64,000 nucleotides of DNA from Pseudomonas sp. GM78 (GTDB lineage: Bacteria; Pseudomonadota; Gammaproteobacteria; Pseudomonadales; Pseudomonadaceae): assembly GCF_000282475.1 (NCBI RefSeq), contig NZ_AKJF01000198.1, forward strand, positions 62,001 through 126,000. The letters are read 5' to 3'. Positions 1 to 8,397 of the stretch are shown here, piece by piece. Both the position numbers and the translations under genes were made by a program. The notes below the pieces were generated by a model. It worked only from the letters and a program-made list of their open reading frames with translations. It was not told the origin of the DNA and made no database searches. Position 1 is the first letter of the stretch, and each line of letters opens with the position of its first letter.

Positions 1-841
1 GGAGCTGGGTTCCGTCTGGCGGCGCTTGGGGGCGCAAGTGACCGTAGTCGAATTCCTTGATCGGATTTGCCCGGGCGTGGACGGCGAAGCGGGCAAAACC
101 CTGCAACGCTCATTGAGCAAACAAGGCATCAGTTTCAAACTGAGTTCAAAAGTAACCAGCGCCACGACGTCCGCAACCGGTGTGCAGCTCAGCGTCGAGC
201 CCGCCGCAGGCGGTACCGCCGAATCGCTGGAGGCCGATTACGTGCTGGTGGCCATCGGGCGCCGGCCTTACACCCAAGGTCTGGGGTTGGAGAACGTCGG
301 CCTCGCCACCGATAAACGCGGCATGCTCGCCAACAAGGGGCACCGCACCGAAGCCGCAGGGGTGTGGGTGATTGGCGACGTCACCTCCGGCCCGATGCTC
401 GCCCACAAGGCTGAAGACGAAGCCATGGCCTGCGTCGAACAGATCGTCGGCAAGGCCGGCGAGGTCAATTACGAGCTGATCCCCAACGTGATCTACACCA
501 AGCCCGAACTGGCCAGCGTCGGCAAGACCGAAGAACAACTGAAGGCCGAAGGTCGCGCATTCAAAGTCGGCAAGTTTCCGTTTACCGCCAACAGCCGGGC
601 GAAGATCAATCACGAAACCGAAGGCTTCGCCAAGGTCCTGGCCGATGAGCGCACCGACGAAATCCTCGGTGTGCATCTCGTGGGGCCAAGCGTCAGTGAA
701 ATGATTGGCGAGTATTGCGTGGCCATGGAGTTCAGCGCGTCCGCCGAAGACATTGCCCTGACCTGTCATCCACACCCGACCCGTTCCGAAGCCTTGCGCC
801 AGGCGGCGATGAATGTGGAGGGGATGGCGACGCAGATGTAG
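1..841 (+). CDS. lpd: Dihydrolipoyl dehydrogenase (E3), C-terminal part
   Basis: This is the 3' part of a flavoprotein disulfide reductase that reoxidises dihydrolipoyl groups of 2-oxoacid dehydrogenase complexes or the glycine cleavage system, passing electrons through FAD to NAD+. The reading frame is open from base 2, so the 5' end lies outside the window. What remains covers the end of the NAD domain, the FAD-contacting segment VWVIGDVTSGPMLAHKAEDE and the dimerisation domain, ending with the catalytic His/Glu region HPHPTRSEA. No lipoyl-complex E1 or E2 gene follows; an Lrp-family gene on the other strand comes next. It may be a stand-alone Lpd3-type copy rather than lpdG or lpdV, but that is inference from context. 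A REP-like sequence overlaps the stop codon. Confidence 0.9.
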   Translation, partial: ELGSVWRRLGAQVTVVEFLDRICPGVDGEAGKTLQRSLSKQGISFKLSSKVTSATTSATGVQLSVEPAAGGTAESLEADYVLVAIGRRPYTQGLGLENVGLATDKRGMLANKGHRTEAAGVWVIGDVTSGPMLAHKAEDEAMACVEQIVGKAGEVNYELIPNVIYTKPELASVGKTEEQLKAEGRAFKVGKFPFTANSRAKINHETEGFAKVLADERTDEILGVHLVGPSVSEMIGEYCVAMEFSASAEDIALTCHPHPTRSEALRQAAMNVEGMATQM

Positions 842-861
842 GAGTGAGCTTGCTCGCGGGG
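839..861. repeat. Single REP-like sequence
   Basis: The segment reads TAGGAGTGAGCTTGCTCGCG, matching the REP core seen in the repeat doublets elsewhere in this window. It overlaps the lpd stop codon and has no inverted partner nearby, so it is a solitary, possibly degenerate REP. Confidence 0.55.
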
Positions 862-871
862 CATAGCCGGC

Positions 872-1345
872 CTACAGCGGCAAATGCCCCAGCGGCAACG
901 CTCCCGGCGTCTTCACCGTATGAATCGCAAAGTTGCTTCGGATGTCGCTCACACCTGGCAGCTTCAACAAACACCCAGTGAGAAACCGGTCGTAGGCACG
1001 TAAATCCGGTACCACCACTTGCAACAGAAAATCCGATTCCCCTGACACCAGGAACGCCGAAATCACCTCCGGCAATGCGGTCACGGCCAGGCGAAAAGAT
1101 TCAGCCTGCTCATCGTTGTGGCGCTCGACTTTCACCCCGACGAACACGGTCAACCCGAGCCCGACTTCGTCGCGATCCAGATTGGCCTGATAACCACGAA
1201 TCACCCCGGCCTCTTCAAGCATCCGCACCCGGCGCAAGCATGGCGAAGCCGACAGACCGATTTCTTCAGCCAACTGCACATTGCTCAGGCGACCATCCCG
1301 TTGCAGCGCGGCGAGAATCTTGCGGTCGTAGGCATCCAGTTTCAT
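872..1345 (-). CDS. Lrp/AsnC-family transcriptional regulator
   Basis: A 157-residue regulator of the usual family length. Residues 1-60 form the N-terminal winged helix-turn-helix (DAYDRKILAALQRDGRLSNV, then LAEEIGLSASPCLRRVRML), and residues 65-145 form the RAM ligand-binding/oligomerisation domain (FVGVKVERH, SGESDFLLQVVVPDL). Such proteins sense amino acids. It is divergent from a LysE-family exporter, the classic pairing in which the regulator controls export of the amino acid it senses, so it probably controls that neighbour and itself. The ligand cannot be told from sequence. Confidence 0.93.
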   Translation of the reverse strand: MKLDAYDRKILAALQRDGRLSNVQLAEEIGLSASPCLRRVRMLEEAGVIRGYQANLDRDEVGLGLTVFVGVKVERHNDEQAESFRLAVTALPEVISAFLVSGESDFLLQVVVPDLRAYDRFLTGCLLKLPGVSDIRSNFAIHTVKTPGALPLGHLPL

Positions 1346-1380
1346 CGTTTGGCAGATCCTGCTGGCTGAGCTGTGATTTG

Positions 1381-1397
1381 TTGGCAGGTTATGCCAA
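1381..1397. promoter_or_regulatory. Candidate Lrp-family operator
   Basis: The palindrome TTGGCA-GGTTA-TGCCAA lies in the 146-bp gap between the divergent lrp-like and lysE-like genes, 36 bp upstream of the regulator start. Its size and position suit a dimeric Lrp/AsnC protein. The assignment is inference from location and symmetry. Confidence 0.4.
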
Positions 1398-1491
1398 AAC
1401 AGCCAGCTTTAGAAGCGAACTACGCAAGCACATGCCCTGCTCCCTGGCTCTAGACTGGCCCTACTGAATCGACAACGAACAGGGGTGCAAC

Positions 1492-2121
1492 ATGGCGGGA
1501 TTCGGGCTGTTTTTCATGGCGTTGGCAGTGGTCTATCTGTTACCCGGCCCGGACATGATCCTGCTGCTGCAAACAGGTGCCCGCCAGGGTAAAGGCGCTG
1601 CGTTGGCCACGGCGGTTGGACTGGGGGTCGCGCGTGGTTGTCATGTGGTGTTGGCGGCGTTGGGGTTGGCAGCATTGTTCAAGGCGGCGCCCTGGACCTT
1701 TGACGTGGTGCGCCTGGTTGGTGCTGCTTATCTGCTGTGGATCGGCATTCAATGCCTGCGAACGACGATGCTGCCAAGCCTGAACGGTCCAGGTGCAACG
1801 GACGAAAAACCACGCTGGGGTGAAGCGATTCGCCGCGGTTTATTGACCAACCTACTGAACCCGAAGGCCTTGCTGTTCTGCTCGGTATTGCTGCCGCAGT
1901 TCATCGATCCACTCAACGGACCGGTACTCGCGCAATTTGCGGTCCTGGGCCTGGTGCTGGTCGGTGTCGGCTTGCTGTTCGATAGCACCTACGCCTTGAC
2001 CGGTGCCGCACTGGGTCGTTGGCTGCAACGCAGCCCCGGCGCCCAGCGCCTGCAACAATGGCTGTTCGGTAGCCTGCTGATCGGTTTCGCCGTGCGGCTG
2101 ACCTTTGTTCAACAGGCTTGA
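1492..2121 (+). CDS. LysE/RhtB-family amino-acid exporter
   Basis: A 209-residue inner-membrane protein with about six hydrophobic segments and the family hallmark near the N terminus (AVVYLLPGPDMILLLQTGAR, then a Gly/Ala-rich stretch). Members export amino acids or derivatives such as lysine, threonine or homoserine lactone by cation antiport. The ATG follows AGGGG at a suitable distance. The divergent Lrp-type regulator next door supports an amino-acid efflux role. The substrate cannot be deduced. Confidence 0.9.
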   Translation: MAGFGLFFMALAVVYLLPGPDMILLLQTGARQGKGAALATAVGLGVARGCHVVLAALGLAALFKAAPWTFDVVRLVGAAYLLWIGIQCLRTTMLPSLNGPGATDEKPRWGEAIRRGLLTNLLNPKALLFCSVLLPQFIDPLNGPVLAQFAVLGLVLVGVGLLFDSTYALTGAALGRWLQRSPGAQRLQQWLFGSLLIGFAVRLTFVQQA

Positions 2122-2124
2122 ACC

Positions 2125-4251
2125 TTATCGCACCTTGCGGCGGCGCTTGACCTGCACCAGCGCCACCGCCATGACCACCAGAAAGCCCCCCAACTGCACA
2201 GCCGTCTTGTACGGTCGCAGGGCCGAGCGAGCAGCGTCGGTGACCTGGGTGACATAGCGCTTGTCGGCGTTCTCAAAGTCGGGATATGGGCATTGATGCC
2301 CAAAATCCGCCGCCCACTCCACGAATGGCCCCTCTTTGACATATCGCTGGTAGAGCGCACTTTGTTCTTCAAGGCTGCTGTTCCAGCCGGCCGCTTCACA
2401 CAGCACGGCGGCAAACGCCTGGCTGGTGTGCGGCAGATTGTCGGCAGCTCGGCTGGCCAGTGCGGTCGCAACGAAACGATAGTGGTAGCGCTGATCGGGC
2501 TGGGCGGCACTGGCTTGCTGACGCTTCACTTCGTCCTCGGCTACCAGCGGCCCGACTTTGAGCTCAGTGCTCTCAAGGCTGAAGTTGCCACCTAACGTGG
2601 CATAGTCCGGCGCCATTTCGTAGCCGAGGATATCCATCCCCCACTCCCGCGCGGTCCAGGCCGCGTTGAACAGTGCCGCGGCACGTCGCGTCGGCCACCA
2701 CGCAGAATCGGCCGCCATGCGTTGCTGGCCGTACAACCTGGCTTTGTGGCGCAAGCCATCGTTATCGAAATAAGCCGGCGCTTGCTCGTAGTGCCCTTCG
2801 CGCAGCAAACGCCGCCCCAGCAGATTGCGCAAGCTCGCCGCCACCGGCAGAGGTACGTAGTTGTCCATGTCCTGCTGACTGCGTTGTGGCGGTGCCGGAA
2901 CCTGGGTGTCGACATAGTGCTTGAGCTCATCCAGCGTCAGTACGCGTTCGGCAACAGTGGCCGCATCGAACCAATAGATGCCTTGGCTGCGGTACAACTG
3001 GTCGAACGCCTGCAGATAATCCCCGCGTTGCAGGGCAAGGATCGCGCTTTCGCCTTCGACCCGACATTTGGGTAGCAGGGTTTCGAAATCGAAGTCCGGC
3101 GTTCTCCGATCGCCCCAGGATTCATTCTGGGGGAAGGCCTTGGCTGCCTTGGCATACGCCGCAGCAGCCGCCGTTTTATCGCCATCGCGCACCGCCAGTT
3201 TGGCCCGCAGCCACCAGGCCAGGCCGCCCTCGCCGGCGTGCTCGAGAAAGGCTTTGGCGCTGCTGAAGTCGCCCTGTTGATAATTCATCGCGGCCAGACG
3301 GTCCGCATTGTCGAGGCTGCCGCGCGTGCCGTTCTGCAACAGTTTGATCAGTTTTTGCTCATTCGGTGGTTGATCACCGAATGACCAGCCCAGGCGGCTG
3401 ATCAAGGAGGCGGTCACCAGTTGCTGCACAGGCTTACCCTTGAGCAGAACAGCCAGTTGATCCTCGGGCATCGAAGCCAGATCGGCCATCAACAGTTTCA
3501 ACGAGGTGTAACCCACAGCCGAACCCTGAAGGTTTTGCGTGGCATAGAGTTCGATGGCGCCGTTCCAGTCACCCGCCGTCCGGGCCACGCGGGCTTCTTC
3601 ACCGAGACTGGCGACGCCCAGTTCCAGTGGATCGCTGAAGCCGTCGATGCTCAGCTGACGCGTTTGCTCGAAGGCTTTGCGCGATTGTTCCAGCAGGTCG
3701 GAAGCCGCATCGGCCTGCGAACTCATGGCAAACAACGCCCTTCCCAGCGAGTAGGCAGCCCAGGTACTGCGCAATGCCCGTTGATCAGCGGGCAGCGCCA
3801 GCACCTGGCGGAAGTATTCGGCGGCCAGCGCTTGGTCGCCGGCATTGAACGCCACCGCGCCCGCCAGATACAACTTGAGCTCGGCGGGCAGGCTCGCGCC
3901 CTGTGCTTCAACCTGGCGGGCATCGGCGAGCCCACGCAACTGTTTCACCTGCGCCTGCTGTTCATGGGTCAAACCAGCCTGCTCGGCCTGATCTCGCTGT
4001 TCAACATGAGCGGAGGTTTCACCATAGGCTGCGCCCGGGTCAAGGGTGGCTGCGGTAACAGGCTTGAGACCGGCAATCGCGTGACCGAGGCGACTCACCT
4101 CGAAACTGAAATTGCCTTCCGGCAACTCCGCCAGGGATTGTCCTCGATTGTCCAGCAGCCGCATGGGGAAATCCGGCCCGCACGCCATGGCCGCCAATGG
4201 CAGGCCAAGGCTCAGACAGAGCAAGTGACGGGGCCAGTTACGGGTGAACAT
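2125..4251 (-). CDS. Uncharacterised periplasmic solenoid protein with C-terminal membrane anchor
   Basis: A 708-residue protein of unknown function. The ATG at 4251 is preferred over one 18 bases upstream because AAGGAG lies six bases before it. An N-terminal export signal (MFTRNWPRHLLCLSLG...) ends at AAMAC, either a weak lipobox or a signal peptidase I site. The body is rich in helical TPR-like pairs (for example AEYFRQVLALPADQRALRST and KTAAAAAYAKAAKAFPQN). The last residues form one hydrophobic segment (about 684-701) followed by KRRRKVR, which would anchor the protein with a basic cytoplasmic tail. It overlaps the upstream DUF3142-like lipoprotein gene by 14 bases, so the two are probably translated together and work together. 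Confidence 0.8.
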   Translation of the reverse strand: MFTRNWPRHLLCLSLGLPLAAMACGPDFPMRLLDNRGQSLAELPEGNFSFEVSRLGHAIAGLKPVTAATLDPGAAYGETSAHVEQRDQAEQAGLTHEQQAQVKQLRGLADARQVEAQGASLPAELKLYLAGAVAFNAGDQALAAEYFRQVLALPADQRALRSTWAAYSLGRALFAMSSQADAASDLLEQSRKAFEQTRQLSIDGFSDPLELGVASLGEEARVARTAGDWNGAIELYATQNLQGSAVGYTSLKLLMADLASMPEDQLAVLLKGKPVQQLVTASLISRLGWSFGDQPPNEQKLIKLLQNGTRGSLDNADRLAAMNYQQGDFSSAKAFLEHAGEGGLAWWLRAKLAVRDGDKTAAAAAYAKAAKAFPQNESWGDRRTPDFDFETLLPKCRVEGESAILALQRGDYLQAFDQLYRSQGIYWFDAATVAERVLTLDELKHYVDTQVPAPPQRSQQDMDNYVPLPVAASLRNLLGRRLLREGHYEQAPAYFDNDGLRHKARLYGQQRMAADSAWWPTRRAAALFNAAWTAREWGMDILGYEMAPDYATLGGNFSLESTELKVGPLVAEDEVKRQQASAAQPDQRYHYRFVATALASRAADNLPHTSQAFAAVLCEAAGWNSSLEEQSALYQRYVKEGPFVEWAADFGHQCPYPDFENADKRYVTQVTDAARSALRPYKTAVQLGGFLVVMAVALVQVKRRRKVR

Positions 4252-5434
4252 TCGAAGCTCCTTGATCAATGGTTGCGCAGCGTGCCCAACCGATGGCGCG
4301 CTGTCCGCCAGCCGCTATCCGACCGTCGCGCAGGCGGGTGAAGGTAAGCAGGTTCGGCTCTTGTTGCAACGTATAACCGGCCAGCGCATCGGCGCCCTCG
4401 CAACCTTGTACCGCCACCGTCACGCGCTCGGGCCAGGCATTATCGAGGTTGCCCACATTGGTGATAGCGATGTCATAGAGACCTTCGTGCTCCGAAAGAT
4501 TCAGTGCCAGTTGACTCTCAAGGACCTCACCGCGGGACACCGCGCGCAGGGTCGTCAGGCTCCAGGCTCGACGGTCGTTGGCCAACGGCAGGCGAAACCA
4601 GATCAGACCGACCAGATGAGCCGGCGGGTTCGCGCGCAACCGGGTAGCCAGCTCGCTCAATTGCAGTGGATCAGCCAACAACTCCCGGCGCTTGCCATGA
4701 CGTCCAATCGCTACTTCGCTTTCCACGATGGGAGCGCCACCGACACTCGGCAGCAACGCGACGCCATAGGCCGGCAGGGCCAGAAAAAAGGGTTTCGACG
4801 TGATGCGACTCCAGGCCATTGCCCATTGGCGAGCAAGGTACGGATCGAACAAACCGCGTCGAGGATCACTCACGGCATGCACCTGCAACACGCTGCTATC
4901 GACGGTGGATAACAAGGCCGGCAGCTCTGGACTGTCGAGCCACGCTGGCAATGCGGTGATGCTCAAGGCCACCGACGTCGGCAGCACAGAACGCAGGTGC
5001 GCCAGAAATTCGCGGTAATCGGGAAGCCGAGTGTTGCCCGCATCGTGATCGATCTCCACCCCGGCGACGATCAGACCTTGCCCCTGCCAATCGCTGATCA
5101 GTTGCTGGATCTGCCCCATGACCTCGTCCTGATGCAGCGACTGGAGCTGGCCATCCAGGCGAACCACCGCAATCAACGGCCTGCCATCGCGCTTGAGCAG
5201 CGCCGGATCAATCCGCGCGCGACTCCAGCCTGCCTGAGGGAAGGCCTGTAATGCCAGCACCCGCAAGGTGGAAAAGTCTGCGCGACTGTCTCGCAACGCA
5301 GCGTCATGCGCCTGGGTCCATTGTCGTTGCCAGACATAGAGCTGCTGATCGAGTGGCGGGGCATCGTGCTGCTCGCAACCACTGAGCAGCGCAAGCGTCA
5401 TCAGCGAGACGATCGCGCGGGTGAAAAAAACCAT
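4238..5434 (-). CDS. DUF3142-like lipoprotein
   Basis: A 398-residue predicted lipoprotein. Starting at the internal ATG (5434), the signal MVFFTRAIVSLMTLALLSGC ends in a good lipobox with Cys20; an upstream ATG would start against a terminator hairpin. The body fits a TIM-barrel-like fold of the DUF3142 type: LIAVVRLDGQL, then AGVEIDHDAGNTRLPDY at about residues 124-140, a motif reminiscent of glycoside-hydrolase active sites. No enzymatic function is established. It overlaps the downstream solenoid-protein gene by 14 bases, suggesting an envelope complex. The family assignment is from remembered motif pattern, not a search. Confidence 0.72.
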   Translation of the reverse strand: MVFFTRAIVSLMTLALLSGCEQHDAPPLDQQLYVWQRQWTQAHDAALRDSRADFSTLRVLALQAFPQAGWSRARIDPALLKRDGRPLIAVVRLDGQLQSLHQDEVMGQIQQLISDWQGQGLIVAGVEIDHDAGNTRLPDYREFLAHLRSVLPTSVALSITALPAWLDSPELPALLSTVDSSVLQVHAVSDPRRGLFDPYLARQWAMAWSRITSKPFFLALPAYGVALLPSVGGAPIVESEVAIGRHGKRRELLADPLQLSELATRLRANPPAHLVGLIWFRLPLANDRRAWSLTTLRAVSRGEVLESQLALNLSEHEGLYDIAITNVGNLDNAWPERVTVAVQGCEGADALAGYTLQQEPNLLTFTRLRDGRIAAGGQRAIGWARCATIDQGASNVHP

Positions 5435-5461
5435 GAGAAAACGCCTGTCCCTGAAATGCAC

Positions 5462-5484
5462 AAAGGGCCCTTCTCGGCCCTTTT
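5462..5484 (-). terminator. Rho-independent terminator after the oxidoreductase gene
   Basis: An inverted repeat AAAGGGCC...GGCCCTTTT with a short loop lies about 60 bases past the oxidoreductase stop codon and just upstream of the DUF3142-like gene. The T tract is short on the minus strand. It argues that the DUF3142 gene has its own promoter, or is expressed by readthrough. Confidence 0.6.
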
Positions 5485-5545
5485 GCGTATGACTCCTACC
5501 CTACTCAGCCATCGACCAATGGGCAATGGCTCCTGCGATGATCCC

Positions 5546-7576
5546 TCAGAGGTCCAGGACCAAAGGCTGAGCGCCTTGAGCCGGTACTGCGCAACAAATC
5601 AGCACCTGACCTTCATCCGGTACCTCCGCGGGCGGCTGGGGATAATTGACCTGGCCGCTGATCAGCCGGGTCTTGCAGGTGCCGCAAGAGCCGCCACGGC
5701 AACTGAATTCCGGGTGCAATCCACGGCTTTCCGCCAGCTCCAATAGAGTACCGCCGTCCGGTTGCCAGCGAGCCTCCTTGGCTGAGCGCTGGAACACCAC
5801 CGGCACCGAGGTGGTAGCCGCTGGCGGTTGTTCGATGATTACGGCGTCGGGGTCCGGCCGACGGCGCAGCGTCGAGGGACCGAAGGTTTCAGCATGAATC
5901 CGCGCGTCGCGAATATCCAGTTCGCGCAAGGCGTCGTACAACGCCTGGGTAAAACTGCCGGGACCGCAGAGTACAAAATCCAGCTGATCGTAGTCCTCCA
6001 CCTCAAGCAGTTCCGAGAGCCGAGCGACATCGATTCGCCCGGTCAAATCGAAGTCCTCGCCTTCCAGAGCCTCCGGCTCAGGTTGACTGAGCAGGCGCAC
6101 CACCCTGACCGCGTCGCCGGCACGCTCGAGCAACCTGTCCACTTCTGGACGAAACGGCTGATCGGCCAACGAGCGCGAACTTTGGAAAAACCAGGTCGGA
6201 CGGATGTGGCGAGTGCGCAACCCTTGATAGACCACCTCACGCAGCATCGACAACAGCGGCGTAATACCCACGCCAGCGGCCAACAACACCAGCGGCCGGC
6301 GCTCATGGGGCGCCACGGTGAAATGCCCCTGAGGTGCCCGAGCCTCCAATAGGTCACCGACGCGAACCTGTTCATGCAGGTGCGAAGACACCCGCCCATC
6401 ACGCTTCACGCTGATACGGAAAAAGTCATCCGATGGTGCACTCGACAGGCTGTACGTGCGGATGTGAGTTTCACCATCAATGTTGAAGCGCAGCGGCAAA
6501 TGCTGACCGGCCTGAAACAATGGCAACCCGGCGCCGTCGGCTGGCTCCATATAGATCGAGCGGATGTGCTGGCTTTCCGCTTCGATCCGCACCACCCGCA
6601 GCGGCCGCCATTGATCGCCCAAGGTCTTGGCTTGCAAGCGCGCTTTGGCCTGCTCCCAAGTCCCGGTCAGCAAACTGGTAGGCGAAACACCGTCAAAGCG
6701 CCAACGCAAACCGAGTGCAGCGGGGCGACGAACAACGTGTTCCACGTGGAACATCCACAAACGTTCGGCGCCTTGAAATGCCTCAACCTGCGAACCATCA
6801 AGAATAATTTCGGTGCGTCCGCTGAGGTGTAGCAGGTCACCGGAATTGAAATCGATAAACAGCAAACCAGCCTTTGGATTGATCAGCAGGTTGCCCAAGG
6901 TATTGAAAAACAGGTTGCCGGCAAAGTCCGGGATGGTCAGGCGATTCCCTTCCACCTGGACGAAACCCGCCTGGCCACCACGGTGGGAAACATCCACCGA
7001 CCGTACGCCATCGACGTCCACGAAACTCGCGACAAAGAAGGTGTCCGCTTCGGCAATCATGCCTTTGGCCGCATCATCCAGTTCATTGAATTGCTGCGCG
7101 GGACGTGTTGCCGGATCCGCCAGGGGTACCGAACGGAACTGCCTCAATTGGATGTACTGCGGGCAGTTACCAAAGGACTGATCCACCGTGACTGCAAATT
7201 CGCTGGCGGACATTGCACCGATATGGCCATTGATTCGATTGCGACGCCGGGTATGCAGTTCAATGCCCAGCAACCCGATCGCGGCCCCCGCGCTCAACTG
7301 CGCGGGATCATCGGAAGCCGGCAAGCTGCTGAATTGCAACAATTCTGGTTCGGGTGAATGAGCGAAACCCGGTTCACCTTCAAGCACGCTGGCCCAAGGG
7401 CGACCGTCAGCATCCACTGCGCCGTACAACATGAACGGAAGCTGCTGATAAAAAGTGCGGTGTTGATCAGGCATCTGGTCGCGAATCACCCTGCGCCCGA
7501 TTACGTCCATTCGCTCACTGACACCGATGTGAGCCTGCAACTCTTTTTCGCCAGCATGCCACGGTGAATGGTCCAT
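5546..7576 (-). CDS. PNPOx-like / flavin reductase / 2Fe-2S ferredoxin fusion oxidoreductase
   Basis: A 676-residue three-part redox protein. About residues 1-300 resemble a pyridoxamine-5'-phosphate-oxidase-like FMN split barrel. The middle is a ferredoxin-NADP reductase-type module, with FAD motif RTYSLSS at about 373 and NAD(P) motif AAGVGITPLLSMLREV at about 433. The C terminus is a plant-type 2Fe-2S ferredoxin domain with C626-x4-C631-x2-C634 and a final Cys near 661. Electrons would flow NAD(P)H to FAD to the cluster; the acceptor is unknown. The start at 7576 is chosen because GGGAGAAG lies just upstream; the longer frame begins with out-of-family sequence. A perfect parS site lies inside the gene at 6738-6753. 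Confidence 0.85.
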   Translation of the reverse strand: MDHSPWHAGEKELQAHIGVSERMDVIGRRVIRDQMPDQHRTFYQQLPFMLYGAVDADGRPWASVLEGEPGFAHSPEPELLQFSSLPASDDPAQLSAGAAIGLLGIELHTRRRNRINGHIGAMSASEFAVTVDQSFGNCPQYIQLRQFRSVPLADPATRPAQQFNELDDAAKGMIAEADTFFVASFVDVDGVRSVDVSHRGGQAGFVQVEGNRLTIPDFAGNLFFNTLGNLLINPKAGLLFIDFNSGDLLHLSGRTEIILDGSQVEAFQGAERLWMFHVEHVVRRPAALGLRWRFDGVSPTSLLTGTWEQAKARLQAKTLGDQWRPLRVVRIEAESQHIRSIYMEPADGAGLPLFQAGQHLPLRFNIDGETHIRTYSLSSAPSDDFFRISVKRDGRVSSHLHEQVRVGDLLEARAPQGHFTVAPHERRPLVLLAAGVGITPLLSMLREVVYQGLRTRHIRPTWFFQSSRSLADQPFRPEVDRLLERAGDAVRVVRLLSQPEPEALEGEDFDLTGRIDVARLSELLEVEDYDQLDFVLCGPGSFTQALYDALRELDIRDARIHAETFGPSTLRRRPDPDAVIIEQPPAATTSVPVVFQRSAKEARWQPDGGTLLELAESRGLHPEFSCRGGSCGTCKTRLISGQVNYPQPPAEVPDEGQVLICCAVPAQGAQPLVLDL
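6738..6753. promoter_or_regulatory. parS: parS site (perfect palindrome)
   Basis: TGTTCCACGTGGAACA, the canonical Pseudomonas ParB-binding site, sits within the coding region of the fusion oxidoreductase. ParB (22598-23470) nucleates here for origin segregation. It lies about 25 kb left of oriC. Confidence 0.93.
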
Positions 7577-7614
7577 TGCGGCTTCTCCCCTGCGCCATCG
7601 GCACAGCATGAAGG

Positions 7615-7631
7615 GCCCGACAAAGTCGGGC
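7615..7631. other. Stem-loop after the GST gene
   Basis: GCCCGAC-AAA-GTCGGGC followed on the plus strand by GAAAAAAAA. On the minus strand, where gst and the oxidoreductase are transcribed, the T run precedes the hairpin, so it is not a standard terminator although it lies just past the gst stop. It could still pause polymerase or protect a 3' end. Confidence 0.35.
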
Positions 7632-7640
7632 GAAAAAAAA

Positions 7641-8267
7641 TCAGGCAGTTTTTTGCAGGCCGGCGACAGTGCGCGGCATACCGATGAAACCGGGCAAGGC
7701 TTCGACCCTTGCCAGCCAGGCGCGGATGTTGGCGTAGTCATCCAGCGACACATTGCCTTCCGGTGCATGGGCGATGTAGCTGTAGGCAGCCACGTCGGCG
7801 ATGGTCGGTTCGCTGCCAGCCAGGAAAGCTGTGTTGGCCAGTTCCGTATCGATCACCTTAAGCACGCTATGGGCGTAAGGAATTACTTCATCAGGATTGT
7901 ATGGCGCACCGAAAACTGTGATCAGCCTGGCCCGGGCAGGGCCAAAGGCGATTGGCCCGGCAGCGGCCGACAACCAGCGCTGCACTTTAGCGGCACCGAC
8001 CGGATCGGCAGGCAGCCAGCGACCGTTCCCGTATTTTTGCGCCAGATAGATCAGGATCGCATTGGAATCCGCCAGCACAACACCTTGATCGTCCAGCACC
8101 GGCACCTGGCCAAAAGCGTTGAGGGCCAGAAACTCCGGCTTTTTATGCTCGCCCTTGGCCAGGTCGACGAAGATCAGCTCGGTCGGCAGTTGCAGCAGCG
8201 AAAGCATCAGTTCCACACGATGCGCGTGGCCGGAACGTGGGAAGTTGTAGAGTTTGATGGCTTGCAT
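7641..8267 (-). CDS. Glutathione S-transferase family protein
   Basis: A 208-residue cytosolic protein of standard GST length. Residues 1-80 form the thioredoxin-like glutathione site ([20 protein letters not shown], with [11 protein letters not shown] and the glutathione-binding [13 protein letters not shown]). The rest is the all-helical domain containing the [14 protein letters not shown]-capping motif. It would conjugate or reduce electrophiles, but the substrate is unknown. It lies upstream of the fusion oxidoreductase and downstream of a LysR gene, all on the minus strand. Co-regulation by that LysR protein is possible but not shown. Confidence 0.92.
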   Translation of the reverse strand: MQAIKLYNFPRSGHAHRVELMLSLLQLPTELIFVDLAKGEHKKPEFLALNAFGQVPVLDDQGVVLADSNAILIYLAQKYGNGRWLPADPVGAAKVQRWLSAAAGPIAFGPARARLITVFGAPYNPDEVIPYAHSVLKVIDTELANTAFLAGSEPTIADVAAYSYIAHAPEGNVSLDDYANIRAWLARVEALPGFIGMPRTVAGLQKTA

Positions 8268-8373
8268 GGTCGACTCCGCAGGTCAGTGGCGCTAATCGGG
8301 AGAGATCAGCACCGATGGCAGCCATCTTCTACCACTCACCAAAACAACAGAATAACCAGCAAACGCAATCAAT

Positions 8374-8391
8374 TATTTCACCCAGTGAAAC
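8374..8391. promoter_or_regulatory. Inverted repeat downstream of the LysR gene
   Basis: TTTCAC-CCA-GTGAAA lies just past the LysR stop codon and about 110 bases upstream of gst. It could be a weak terminator or an operator for gst; there is no strong T run. Confidence 0.3.
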
Positions 8392-8397
8392 AAACCA

